DNA of 53,672 nucleotides, taken from an uncultured Bacteroides sp. (lineage in GTDB: Bacteria; Bacteroidota; Bacteroidia; Bacteroidales; Bacteroidaceae). Within the stretch, counting starts at the first letter, position 1, and each line of letters opens with the position of its first letter. This document shows positions 24,613-32,586 of this stretch, one piece after another. Made by a program: the position numbers and the translations under genes. The notes under the pieces are model-generated. The model made no database searches, was not told where the DNA came from, and saw only the letters and a list, made by a program, of their open reading frames with translations. The stretch is from the NCBI GenBank assembly GCA_900755095.1, contig CAAEFE010000032.1:1-53672 (forward strand), in the 5' to 3' direction.

Positions 24613-26871
24613 TTAGTTCTTTTTCAATCTAAAACTTAGCTCAACCACACACTGGTCATAAGGGATGGTTTCCGGATATTTACTTCTTAAAATATCATTA
24701 TCGACGATGCATTTATGCTTCTTCTGCTGAAAGTCTTTATCTCCGTCACACGTTACAAATCCTTGCAGTTCCATACATGCATTCCAACGCAAATGTTCGC
24801 ACTTACTCAAATTATCAAATAATGTACTGGAAACAACGTCACAAACCTTAGAATAGTTCAATGTATGGGCATCACGCTGCGTCAGCTCAACCATCTCTTT
24901 CAATCTTTCCTTATTATCTTTGCCATCCTCTCCCATGGCCCCGGCTAAAAACTTTTTGGTATCGATATGCCATACATTAGCCCTATCCTGCTCTTCCTGA
25001 TAAGCCAATTTAATTTGTGCATTCAAGCTATGCTTGTCCTGCAATGCCTCTCTACGCGCATTCCATTCTTCTTCCGCTGTTTGCTTCAGGCTTTCCTTCG
25101 CTTTCTTCTTCTCTTCAATTTCCTTCTCATTCGTTTCAGGCATTGCGTCAATCATAATTTTCTGATATGCATAATAAAATTCCTTTGCCAATACTTCAAG
25201 CACATCTGTCGATACCACATCGTACGAGAATATTTCTTCCTGCGCTCCAAAAGTTATGATTACATCCCGTGTATTGCCATAAATATTAAAATACTCTTTT
25301 ATTTGCTTCAGCTGAATGGTGTTGCAACTTCCATTGACACGCAGATAAATCCTAAAATCATTGAAACAATCCTTTCTATATCGATAGGCATATTCGTAGA
25401 GATCAATCGCCAATGCCATCCCTTCATTATCATTTCCTATAGCAATTACAACATAGTTTAGATCATGAATGATTTCAGAGAGTTTTTCCCAAAAACGTTC
25501 GGAATGGATAGACATTTCTTCACACCATTCCAACTCATTTTTCCTCTCCTTCAAGGCAGGTGCTTTCATTAAAAAATCACCTTTCAATTCATCCATATGT
25601 TCATCAACCACATATATTTTTTGAGGGTTCCTATTGCCATTTACATCGATCAATGCCCCAAACTCATATAGAAAACGAAATGCATCACGTCCTGTTTCTC
25701 CAAAGCCAATAATCATCGACGTAAAAGGTTTCTTTACACAAGCCTTCGATGTATCGACATCTACAAAATTCACGGGGTGATTCCTCACATTCTTTTTTAA
25801 TTGCAATACAGCAAGATTAGACGAGTCGATGATATGAATCTGATGTTTCAACCCATCACATACTTCCAACTTCTGGTTCTGGTTGTTCTTACGCGCATGG
25901 CAATAAATCTGAACCTGATTATGGACTCTATCTTCTTTACATTTCGCTATTTCCTTAAAAACAGACACCGCCTCCAGATTCAGTTCTTCATTGGGAGACA
26001 AGAAATAGAAAGTTGCCTGCGGGTACTTCTTGATTAGGTTTCCCAATCTCCTCAACCCGAGATATTTGTATAAATCAAATTCCGATTTGACTTTATCTAT
26101 AACCCGGCCTGTGATTCCAAATTTAGAGTTAACCAGTATGCCGTCAAGCTCTTCTATCTTTTCTATGAATTTTTCAGTTCCGTCATGAGACGAATTAAAG
26201 AAATGACTGAATGTGAACCGGCCATGAGAACTGCTTTCATTAGCAGAAAGCAACCTCACAAAAATGAATTTACAATTCTCCCATCCTTCTTCATTCTTCC
26301 CCTTGGGCTCTGCCGCTTTTTTTCTTATGCTGTTAGCCAGCAATATCGCATTATCATTGACACCCCAGAAAATAAACAGCCGGCATTTCTTCTTTCTTGA
26401 AAGATTCGCCATACATAACCGCACCCATGAGATAAATCTGAATCCTAACAGTTTGATGATAAAAACCGCACTCACTATAACGGCCAGGAAATGTATCACA
26501 GAAAATATCGTCATGTAGAAAGGATCATGATGCAGATCTTCAGGAACCTCCAAAAGATCGGAATGCGAAGCGAACATTTCCATAGAAGACAGAGCAGACC
26601 TAAACGCCAACGCTATCGAATTACTGTCACTCCCTCCCTCATTAAAAGCATACCAATATATCAGGAAACCTGCAATAAATACCGTACCTGCAATCCATTT
26701 CAGGTTATCCACTAAGAATTTCCGTTTCTTAAAAAGCAGGTATACTAAACCTATCCCGATAATGATTAACAAAAGGGTAGAATATCCCCATTGATTTAAA
26801 AAACAAGGGTCTGTCGCGTGCTGTGCATTGCATTCACCAGTTTGAGAGATTACTGTGCTTAACATATACAT
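24613..26871 (-). CDS. Three-TM protein with tandem Rossmann/TrkA-like domains and a RyR-like tail
   Basis: 752 residues. Membrane helices are at about 31-47, 59-76 and 119-142. A first Rossmann-like domain starts at about 164 (RLFIFWGVNDNAILLANSI) and a second at about 384 with a clean GFGETG (389-394) followed by RDAFRFLYEFG and an acidic strand end YVVDE, as in TrkA-N/RCK domains. A Lys/Glu-rich coiled stretch (about 575-625) follows. The end (about 687-752) has CEHLRWNACMELQGF, KKHKCIV and IPYDQCVVE, the skeleton of a diverged RyR domain. This resembles a nucleotide-gated channel or transporter regulator. No classic K+ selectivity filter is visible, so channel function is only a possibility. 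First gene of the sigma/RyR operon. Confidence 0.78.
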   Translation of the reverse strand: MYMLSTVISQTGECNAQHATDPCFLNQWGYSTLLLIIIGIGLVYLLFKKRKFLVDNLKWIAGTVFIAGFLIYWYAFNEGGSDSNSIALAFRSALSSMEMFASHSDLLEVPEDLHHDPFYMTIFSVIHFLAVIVSAVFIIKLLGFRFISWVRLCMANLSRKKKCRLFIFWGVNDNAILLANSIRKKAAEPKGKNEEGWENCKFIFVRLLSANESSSHGRFTFSHFFNSSHDGTEKFIEKIEELDGILVNSKFGITGRVIDKVKSEFDLYKYLGLRRLGNLIKKYPQATFYFLSPNEELNLEAVSVFKEIAKCKEDRVHNQVQIYCHARKNNQNQKLEVCDGLKHQIHIIDSSNLAVLQLKKNVRNHPVNFVDVDTSKACVKKPFTSMIIGFGETGRDAFRFLYEFGALIDVNGNRNPQKIYVVDEHMDELKGDFLMKAPALKERKNELEWCEEMSIHSERFWEKLSEIIHDLNYVVIAIGNDNEGMALAIDLYEYAYRYRKDCFNDFRIYLRVNGSCNTIQLKQIKEYFNIYGNTRDVIITFGAQEEIFSYDVVSTDVLEVLAKEFYYAYQKIMIDAMPETNEKEIEEKKKAKESLKQTAEEEWNARREALQDKHSLNAQIKLAYQEEQDRANVWHIDTKKFLAGAMGEDGKDNKERLKEMVELTQRDAHTLNYSKVCDVVSSTLFDNLSKCEHLRWNACMELQGFVTCDGDKDFQQKKHKCIVDNDILRSKYPETIPYDQCVVELSFRLKKN

Positions 26872-26897
26872 ATTCGATAGATTGATTATTTATTCTA

Positions 26898-26926
26898 CAA
26901 ATTTATACAAAATATTGAATAACAAA
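26898..26926 (-). promoter_or_regulatory. Promoter for the TM-TrkA-sigma-RyR operon
   Basis: On the minus strand TTTG (26923-26926) and TAAATTTG (26898-26905) match the -33 and -7 elements, 17 bases apart. The -7 box lies 27 bases before the first ATG of the operon. A second TTTG (26908-26911) is too close to count. Confidence 0.5.
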
Positions 26927-26935
26927 CAGATTAGT

Positions 26936-26972
26936 AACAAAAAACCTCCTGCAAAACGAATTTTGCAAGAGG
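26936..26972 (-). terminator. Intrinsic terminator of the DUF805 gene
   Basis: On the minus strand a 12-bp stem (one U-G pair) closes on a TTCG tetraloop (26957-26960) and is followed by TTTTTTG. The hairpin arms are 26945-26956 and 26961-26972. It separates the DUF805 gene from the sigma/RyR operon, so the latter needs its own promoter. Confidence 0.85.
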
Positions 26973-26997
26973 CTTTCCTATTTCTTCTTTAATAAGA

Positions 26998-27504
26998 TTA
27001 TTCAGCTTTTTCTTTATTCTCCTCCGCTGGAGCTTCTGCAGGTGCGGGAGCATCCTCCACCGGCTTGTCAACTTTCACCTCTTCTCTTGAAACGTTTACA
27101 GTCACATTTACAGAAGCAGGCTGTGCCTGATATGGCATACGGTTTTTCGGATCTGCTCCGTAAGGATTAGGACCTACCGTACCATCTGCAAACAACATAT
27201 ACAATGCAAAAATCCAACCAATGATAGGCACACAGCACAACAAAATCAGCCAACCGGATTTGTTTAAGTCGTGCAGACGTTTCACACCCTGTGCCAAAGA
27301 GAACCAGATGGAAGCAATCATAGCAGCAAGACCGATCAATAAACCAAATACTGATCCACCGGCCGATCCGCTGGCAGCACCCAAAATAAATGTACCTACA
27401 CCAAGTGCCCATGCAATACTGGAAACTATACCACCGATAATGCCCGACAGGAAATATTCAATTCTACGAATACGCCCGTCAAATGAGAAAGGAGCTTTGA
27501 ACAT
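26998..27504 (-). CDS. DUF805 family membrane protein
   Basis: 168 residues. The DUF805 core (about 1-120) has FSFDGRIRRIEYF, four membrane helices, the GVKRLHDLNKSGW loop and DGTVGPNPYGADPKNR at its end. A charged Ala/Pro/Glu/Lys-rich tail of about 45 residues follows. DUF805 proteins are small inner-membrane proteins of unknown role. It has its own -7 box and terminator and sits upstream of the TrkA-RyR operon in the same direction. Whether it belongs to that system is open. Confidence 0.9.
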   Translation of the reverse strand: MFKAPFSFDGRIRRIEYFLSGIIGGIVSSIAWALGVGTFILGAASGSAGGSVFGLLIGLAAMIASIWFSLAQGVKRLHDLNKSGWLILLCCVPIIGWIFALYMLFADGTVGPNPYGADPKNRMPYQAQPASVNVTVNVSREEVKVDKPVEDAPAPAEAPAEENKEKAE

Positions 27505-27565
27505 AATTTATTAAATTTATATGAATAAATAAGTGAGTTTTTATCCGTGTTTCTCAATATGAAAG

Positions 27566-27573
27566 CAAAGATA
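27566..27573 (-). promoter_or_regulatory. -7 box for the DUF805 gene
   Basis: Minus-strand TATCTTTG, an exact TAnnTTTG, 62 bases before the DUF805 ATG. TTTC at 27592-27595 is a one-mismatch -33 candidate with an 18-base spacer. Confidence 0.5.
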
Positions 27574-27641
27574 TAAAAAAAATTAAATAAAGAAAGAAAT
27601 CGGGCAAAAAGATTGAAAAAATGCCCTATTTTCTGTAGAAA

Positions 27642-28001
27642 TCACAATTTCACTCCATCCCAATGCATCACTGCCACCCATTCTGTCGGCTGACAAGTTC
27701 CGCAAGAACGATGCGGAACCGTAGCGACCACCAAGTCACAATGGGAAGACAGTACGATTCTTAACTCCTTCAGCAACATATCCAGCTGAATAATCAAATG
27801 AAGATATTTCGTCATACACCGGATCACCCGTACATACTGATAAATGCACATATCCTCTCCCCGCCTTATCTCCCCTAATGTTTTAGGAGAGATAGCGAAT
27901 TCGCTTATGAAAAAACTGTTACTGAAAATACGATCCATATCCATTAAAGCCAATACCAAATTGCTTAAAAACTCATAAGGTTCCTGTTTTTCTTTTGCCA
28001 T
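27642..28001 (-). CDS. Hypothetical protein with possible HTH segment
   Basis: 119 residues, no signal peptide or membrane span, rich in Cys (six) and Met. The segment ISPKTLGEIRRGEDMCIYQYVR has the spacing of a Cro-like helix-turn-helix, and helical stretches flank it; the C-terminal third (HRSCGTCQPTEWVAVMHW) has a CGTC that could bind metal. I do not recognise the family. It stands alone between the DUF805 gene and the divergent VirE_N/DUF3987 gene. Coding potential is supported only by an uninterrupted frame and a plausible start. Confidence 0.6.
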   Translation of the reverse strand: MAKEKQEPYEFLSNLVLALMDMDRIFSNSFFISEFAISPKTLGEIRRGEDMCIYQYVRVIRCMTKYLHLIIQLDMLLKELRIVLSSHCDLVVATVPHRSCGTCQPTEWVAVMHWDGVKL

Positions 28002-28153
28002 GTCATTCTATGATTAATAAATTATAATATTTCATTTTTTATTTGCTTTATCAAGTACTATCCACATAGGGAAGCAACCCTATTTTTAATATCCCGACCT
28101 TTGTTCCCGTTATCTGATAGTCAGGTAGCTCAATCTTACAAAAACAATTTTAT

Positions 28154-30481
28154 ATGAAAGTTTTAGAAGAAATCAAAGTCTCGGTTTACGAAAATGTGTA
28201 TTCAAAAAAGCCCCAAGTCATGTCTTTCCTTGAAGTCATTATTATGTGCATTCATCCGATCTATGCCTCCATCATAAACGCTATTCGGCGGTACCATGCA
28301 GAAGGAGACCATACCGCAGCACAGAAGCTGAAAAACCAACTCCCCTGCTTCACTCCGGCAGGCACATTCGACGGAGCGCACGCTATCAAAAACTTTCTTC
28401 TCCCCAGCCATATTGTCGGACTTGATTACGATCATGTAAAAGATCGTCTTCAAGTCATCCAACGTTGTGCGGCAGATCCCCACACAGTAGCGGCAATAGA
28501 AAGCCCTACCGACGGAGTGAAAGTTTTCGCCTATGTAGAAGGTATCGAAAACCGCCATCGTGAAGGGCAGCAACTAGTGAGCCGCTACTACAATCAACTG
28601 CTGGGATTGGAGAGTGACCCGGCATGCAAGGACGAAAGTCGCCTGTGTTATTTCAGTTATTCCCCCAACGGATATGTTGCGGCGCTCTATCAGGCATTTG
28701 TGTTGGAGCCACTTATAAAAGAAGAAACAAACACTTTCTCTGAAAATGAAGTGCTTCCTCCCTTTCCCCTTCAGGATAATACTCCGGAAAACGTGTCTGA
28801 AGAAGAAATCGCCCAATTTATTTCGTCCTATATTTTCTTTCATCCGCTAACAGCCGGTCAGCGCCATTCCAACGTCTTCAAACTTGCCTGCGAAGCCTGC
28901 CGCCGACACTATCCCCAGAAAAGCATATTACGCGAACTTTCTCTATTTTTCGAGCACACAGATTTTCGTTCCGAAGAGCTAACAAAGGTTTTATTGTCTG
29001 GATATAAACAAGTTAATGAACATGCACCCGCTTCCTCTCCGGCCAGCGCCCCTTCTTTTCAAAAGGACATAAGGACAAAAAGACAATATAGTACTGCAGA
29101 AAATTCCGATACCGACGACGAAGCCTATTGGCTGGGAGAAGAATTCCGAAAAGGAACTCCTTTATTTCCCCGCAGTTTGTACAATAATCTTCCCGACCTA
29201 TTAAATGACTGTATCATTGAAGACGGAAGCGAACGCGAACAAGATGTCGCTCTCCTTTCCGATCTCACGGCCTTGAGCGCAGCACTTCCGCAGACTTTCG
29301 GAATTTATAATCATAAAAAATACTCCACGCATATATTCAGTGTCATACTTTCGCCTGCCGCCAGTGGTAAAAGCATCGCCCAAACCGGACGATACCTGTT
29401 GGAAGAAATACATTCAGAAATCCTGTCTACCAGTGAATCTATGATGAAAAACTACCAAACTGTACATAATAACTGGCAATCAGAATATCAAAAACAGAAA
29501 AAGAAAGGAGAAGCATGCTCCGAAGAACCGCAACGACCTCCTTTCAAAATGCTATTCATTCCTGCTACTACCAGCTATACCCGCATGCAAATGCAGATGC
29601 AGGACAACGGTCCACAGGGAAGCATCATTTTCGACACGGAGGCACAAACGCTATCCACAGCCAATCATCTGGATTGTGGCAATTTCGACGATATGCTCCG
29701 CAAGGCTTTTGAGCACGAAAATATAGATTCTTCCTACAAAGCCAACGGCCTCATTCCGATCTATATACGCCATCCTAAATTGGCTTTACTGCTGACGGGT
29801 ACTCCCGGACAAATAGACGGCCTATTGAGCAGCTACGAAAACGGATTGCCCAGCCGCACCCTGATTTACACTTTCCGCGAAGCTCCGCACTGGAAAGAAA
29901 TGGGCGACGACTGCGTCTCACTGGAAGATTCTTTCAAACCGATTGCGCATCGTGTCTCCGAATTATATCACTTCTGTCTGGCTCATCCGGTTCTTTTTCA
30001 TTTCAACCGCCTGCAATGGAACCGTCTGAATGAGATTTTCTCACGTATGCTGTCCGAGGTGGCATTGGAAGGCAACGATGACCTCCAAGCTGTAGTGAAA
30101 CGCTATGCTTTTCTGGTGATGCGTATCAGTATGATCCAGACCCGTATCCGGCAATTTGAGGCAACCGATCTTTCTCCCGAGATTTATTGCACGGACGCTG
30201 ATTTTGAGCGTTCTCTTCAAATCGTTCTATGTTGTTACGAACATAGCCGGCTGTTGCACTCATCCATGCCGTCTCCTTCGGTCCGTCCACTGAAGAATCC
30301 AGACACTATTCGTAATTTCGTTCAAGAGTTGCCCGACAGTTTCACGACAGACGAAGCGATTCAGATTGGCGCAAAATACGATTTCAACCATCGTAAGGTA
30401 ACACGTCTGCTAAAATCGCTTAATGGAGTAAAGATCAATAAGATATCTCATGGTTCTTATACCAAGATGGATGAGCAATAG
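28154..30481 (+). CDS. VirE_N - DUF3987 protein (primase/helicase-like)
   Basis: 775 residues. The N-terminal part (about 30-190) matches the VirE N-terminal domain of Bacteroidetes (CFTPAGTF, HIVGLDYDHV, AAIESPTDGVKVFAYVEG, RLCYFSYSPN). The C-terminal part (about 340-760) is DUF3987, with a P-loop-like SPAASGKS at 400-407 and IIFDTEAQTLS later. Relatives occur in mobile elements and phages as replication proteins, and in Bacteroides this gene regularly sits beside capsule loci, as here. The start could be M1 or the internal Met at codon 24 (MSFLEV...). A strong terminator follows. Confidence 0.88.
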   Translation: MKVLEEIKVSVYENVYSKKPQVMSFLEVIIMCIHPIYASIINAIRRYHAEGDHTAAQKLKNQLPCFTPAGTFDGAHAIKNFLLPSHIVGLDYDHVKDRLQVIQRCAADPHTVAAIESPTDGVKVFAYVEGIENRHREGQQLVSRYYNQLLGLESDPACKDESRLCYFSYSPNGYVAALYQAFVLEPLIKEETNTFSENEVLPPFPLQDNTPENVSEEEIAQFISSYIFFHPLTAGQRHSNVFKLACEACRRHYPQKSILRELSLFFEHTDFRSEELTKVLLSGYKQVNEHAPASSPASAPSFQKDIRTKRQYSTAENSDTDDEAYWLGEEFRKGTPLFPRSLYNNLPDLLNDCIIEDGSEREQDVALLSDLTALSAALPQTFGIYNHKKYSTHIFSVILSPAASGKSIAQTGRYLLEEIHSEILSTSESMMKNYQTVHNNWQSEYQKQKKKGEACSEEPQRPPFKMLFIPATTSYTRMQMQMQDNGPQGSIIFDTEAQTLSTANHLDCGNFDDMLRKAFEHENIDSSYKANGLIPIYIRHPKLALLLTGTPGQIDGLLSSYENGLPSRTLIYTFREAPHWKEMGDDCVSLEDSFKPIAHRVSELYHFCLAHPVLFHFNRLQWNRLNEIFSRMLSEVALEGNDDLQAVVKRYAFLVMRISMIQTRIRQFEATDLSPEIYCTDADFERSLQIVLCCYEHSRLLHSSMPSPSVRPLKNPDTIRNFVQELPDSFTTDEAIQIGAKYDFNHRKVTRLLKSLNGVKINKISHGSYTKMDEQ

Positions 30482-30525
30482 TCACATCTGTCCTTTTTGT
30501 CCTTTTGTCCTTTTGAAGGGTCCGG

Positions 30526-30610
30526 AAAAACATCGGGAGATTTGAAAAAAACATCTCAATGATTGAAATCAAACATTGGGAAATTTCGATACAAATCTCC
30601 CGATGTTTTT
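30526..30610 (+). terminator. 19-bp stem terminator after the VirE_N/DUF3987 gene
   Basis: AAAAACATCGGGAGATTTG (30526-30544) is repeated inverted at 30592-30610, followed by TTCTTTTT. The 47-base centre has its own small pairing (CAATG with CATTG). The symmetrical A and T tails make it able to work on either strand. Confidence 0.8.
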
Positions 30611-30668
30611 TCTTTTTATCTGTGCGCCTGTGTGCGTCATTATGCGTCATGCCGCTTTCCCGATGTAG

Positions 30669-30693
30669 TACTTTTGTCATGTAATCGATTACA
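30669..30693 (+). promoter_or_regulatory. -7 box and 14-bp palindrome before the HU-like gene
   Basis: TACTTTTG (30669-30676) is an exact -7 match. Three bases further on lies TGTAATCGATTACA (30680-30693), a perfect 14-bp palindrome placed over the predicted start site. The position suits a repressor operator, and the HU-like product is a candidate autoregulator (inference). Confidence 0.5.
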
Positions 30694-30737
30694 AGGCAAT
30701 TAGACAATTAAAAATTAATGATTTAAAATTAAAAGTT

Positions 30738-31226
30738 ATGGCACAGAATTACACTCTCATGGCTCGTAAGAACCTGTTGAAACCTAGTGAAACTCCGAAA
30801 TTTTATGCAGTGGCGCGTAGCGGTCGTAAAGTGACGGTCAAGGAAGTTTGTAAACGTATCACTGAACGCTCTTCTTATTCCAAAGGGGAACTGGAAGGTT
30901 GTATCGGTGAGTTTTTGCTCGAAATCGTCAATGTACTGGAGGAAGGAAATATCGTCCAGATGGGTGACCTGGGTAATTTCCGTATGAGTATCAAGACCGG
31001 TACTCCTACCGATACGGCAAAGGAATTCAAGGCATCGTGCATTGATAAGGGCAAAGTGCTCTTTTATCCGGGTAGTGATCTCCGCAAGTTGTGTAAGACG
31101 TTGGATTATACACTGTATAAGAGTGATTCTTCCACTGATTTGGATAAAGATCCGCTTCCTGATGATGGCGGTGATGATAATCAGGGAGGTTCCGGCAGCG
31201 GGGAAGCTCCGGACCCGGCAGCATAA
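30738..31226 (+). CDS. HU-HIG family DNA-binding protein
   Basis: 162 residues. The HU/IHF-like fold spans about 10-125: an N-terminal strand (MARKNLLKPSETPKFYAVA), helices with VTVKEVCKRITERSSY and GELEGCIGEFLLEIVNVL, and the VQMGDLGNFRMSIKTG beta-arm region. The last 30 residues are an Asp/Gly/Ser-rich disordered tail (DDGGDDNQGGSGSGEA). Histone-like DNA bending protein, of the type always seen with the smalltalk peptide and amidase next to Bacteroides capsule loci. It has its own promoter. Confidence 0.92.
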   Translation: MAQNYTLMARKNLLKPSETPKFYAVARSGRKVTVKEVCKRITERSSYSKGELEGCIGEFLLEIVNVLEEGNIVQMGDLGNFRMSIKTGTPTDTAKEFKASCIDKGKVLFYPGSDLRKLCKTLDYTLYKSDSSTDLDKDPLPDDGGDDNQGGSGSGEAPDPAA

Positions 31227-31296
31227 TCAACCGATTGTTGACTGGTTCTTGAGTTCATAATGTATCAGTAGTATTTATTCTTTAATTCAAATTTAT

Positions 31297-31395
31297 ATGA
31301 AAAAGCAACTTTGGAAAAACATTCTCCAGTTTATCGTAACTATCGCGACTTCGATCATTTCGGCTATCGGTGTAACGTCCTGCGTGGGACATTAA
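31297..31395 (+). CDS. Smalltalk family small peptide
   Basis: 32 residues (ATG at 31297, TAA at 31393-31395). A basic start (MKKQLWKN), a single hydrophobic helix (ILQFIVTIATSIISAIGV) and a C-terminal TSCVGH. This matches the short 'smalltalk' proteins annotated between HU-like and amidase genes in Bacteroides. It could be a membrane peptide or a lipoprotein-like signal with the Cys near the end. It lies 16 bases before the amidase gene. Confidence 0.85.
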   Translation: MKKQLWKNILQFIVTIATSIISAIGVTSCVGH

Positions 31396-31411
31396 TCTCC
31401 TGCTGACCGAT

Positions 31412-31855
31412 ATGGAAAATTCAGAAGAAAACTATCTCCCACGTGAGATTAAGTTGTTGGTGATTCATTGCAGCGCGACGCGCTGCAATGTTTCCTTCAC
31501 CGTAGAGCAGCTTCGACAATGTCACCTGCAACGAGGTTTCAAGGATATAGGGTATCATTTTTACATCACCCGTAATGGAGAACTTCACCATTGTCGCCCG
31601 GTATCGGAGCCCGGTGCGCATGTGCGAGGTTTCAACCGGCATAGTATTGGAATTTGCTATGAAGGTGGGTTGGATGAAGAAGGTCGTCCGGCGGATACGA
31701 GAACACAGGCGCAGCGCTTCGCGCTACTTGACTTGTTGACGATTCTCAAACATCAGTATCCGGATGCGCAAATCCTGGGACATTATCAACTTAGTGCTTC
31801 GATTCATAAGGCTTGTCCCTGTTTTGACAGTCGAAAAGAGTATATGAATATATAA
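31412..31855 (+). CDS. N-acetylmuramoyl-L-alanine amidase (T7 lysozyme-like)
   Basis: 147 residues, Amidase_2/PGRP fold without a signal peptide. Zinc ligands can be placed at H19 (VIHCSAT), H124 (LGHYQLS) and C135 (KACPCFD), with K133 in the catalytic position, as in T7 lysozyme (His17, His122, Cys130). FKDIGYHFYITRNGELHHCR and HSIGICYEGG are typical. It would cleave the amide between MurNAc and the stem peptide. Lack of a signal and the nearby smalltalk membrane peptide recall a phage lysis pair, but its true role is unknown. Confidence 0.93.
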   Translation: MENSEENYLPREIKLLVIHCSATRCNVSFTVEQLRQCHLQRGFKDIGYHFYITRNGELHHCRPVSEPGAHVRGFNRHSIGICYEGGLDEEGRPADTRTQAQRFALLDLLTILKHQYPDAQILGHYQLSASIHKACPCFDSRKEYMNI

Positions 31856-31903
31856 AAAGAACTACGGGAGCTCGCGAAAGTGCAGTCTCCCGTAGTTCTT
31901 TTT
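31854..31903. terminator. Bidirectional terminator between amidase and DUF4248 genes
   Basis: A perfect 17-bp stem (31854-31870 with 31887-31903) bounded by an A run on the left and a T run on the right. It overlaps the last base pairs of the amidase stop region and serves both converging genes. Confidence 0.88.
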
Positions 31904-31917
31904 TATGTTTATATCAT

Positions 31918-32151
31918 TTACAGTTCCCCCGGCTTTCCCAAGTAATAGGTAATAAGCCGCACTTCTCTCACAGAAAATGCCTTTGTCTTCGGATGAAAGT
32001 CAGTAGACAGTATCTCATTCATCAATGGCTTGCATCTCCGCATCCACCTCCGGAGTTTATTGACTGAAGCACGAATCGTCAAATCAGGAAAATACATCTG
32101 GGCTAACTCTTGTTTATTATAACATTTCACTACAAAGTCTGAATGTTCCAT
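31918..32151 (-). CDS. DUF4248 protein
   Basis: 77 residues, a full-length DUF4248 member: YNKQELAQMYFPDLTIRASV, LRRWMRRCKPLMNEI and FSVREVRLITYYLGKP. The first part reads like a winged or Cro-type helix-turn-helix that recognises DNA; no function is established. It is usually found with the HU-smalltalk-amidase set, here convergent with the amidase. Its upstream region is the hairpin-rich stretch at 32253-32442. Confidence 0.88.
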   Translation of the reverse strand: MEHSDFVVKCYNKQELAQMYFPDLTIRASVNKLRRWMRRCKPLMNEILSTDFHPKTKAFSVREVRLITYYLGKPGEL

Positions 32152-32252
32152 CGTTTCTTTATTACTGTTTTCTATGCTATAAAGTTACAAATATTTCAAC
32201 ATATAAACAAAGAAAACTGATATTATTATCCAGTACAATGAAAGTAAAAAAA

Positions 32253-32442
32253 ATATCAACGATCTTCACAGACAGTTGATATAGTGGGAAATTCACATCG
32301 GCTTTAACCTCCGATGTCAGGGCATAGATTAGAAATGCGCCGTCGCGCTATTTCTAATCCACAATGTAGGAGAATCATGCCTTTACAGCATGAAGCTAGG
32401 GACCTACATTTTTTCATCTCACATACGAAACACTCACGTGTT
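32253..32442. ncRNA. Array of consecutive hairpins, candidate structured RNA or palindromic element
   Basis: The 435-base gap 32152-32586 has no gene but holds at least five stems in a row: 32253-32260/32275-32282 (8 bp), 32294-32300/32310-32316 (7 bp), 32326-32339/32344-32358 (14 bp with one bulge, CGTC loop), 32362-32369/32402-32409 (8 bp, with a nested 5-bp stem at 32375-32391), and 32427-32432/32437-32442 (6 bp). The first stem is followed on the minus strand by eight T, a good terminator for transcription leaving the capsule operon. The fourth is followed on the plus strand by a six-T run (32408-32413). Either strand could give a small RNA, or the minus strand is the capsule operon's 3' untranslated region. 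No matching known RNA family comes to mind. Confidence 0.45.
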
Positions 32443-32586
32443 TATTACATCTCAACATTTTATTTTATACCATTTCTTGTCTAACATTCATATACTAATT
32501 CATTTGATACTCATTTTTAATGATAATCACAATATATTTTATATGATAGGACTGTACATTTTGTAGTTCCCAATAATTGAAGAATT

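Noticed and set aside
28066..28086. Small hairpin ATAGGG/CCCTAT followed by TTTT before the DUF3987 gene
   Set aside because: Only 6 bp and with no plus-strand gene upstream to terminate; may be chance.
30488..30515. TCCTTTTTG-type short direct repeats after the DUF3987 stop
   Set aside because: Three short imperfect units only; no array and no spacer pattern, so not CRISPR-like.
32253..32442. Known RNA families (SRP RNA, 6S, tmRNA) for the hairpin array
   Set aside because: None of the conserved loops or sequence signatures that I know for these RNAs are present.
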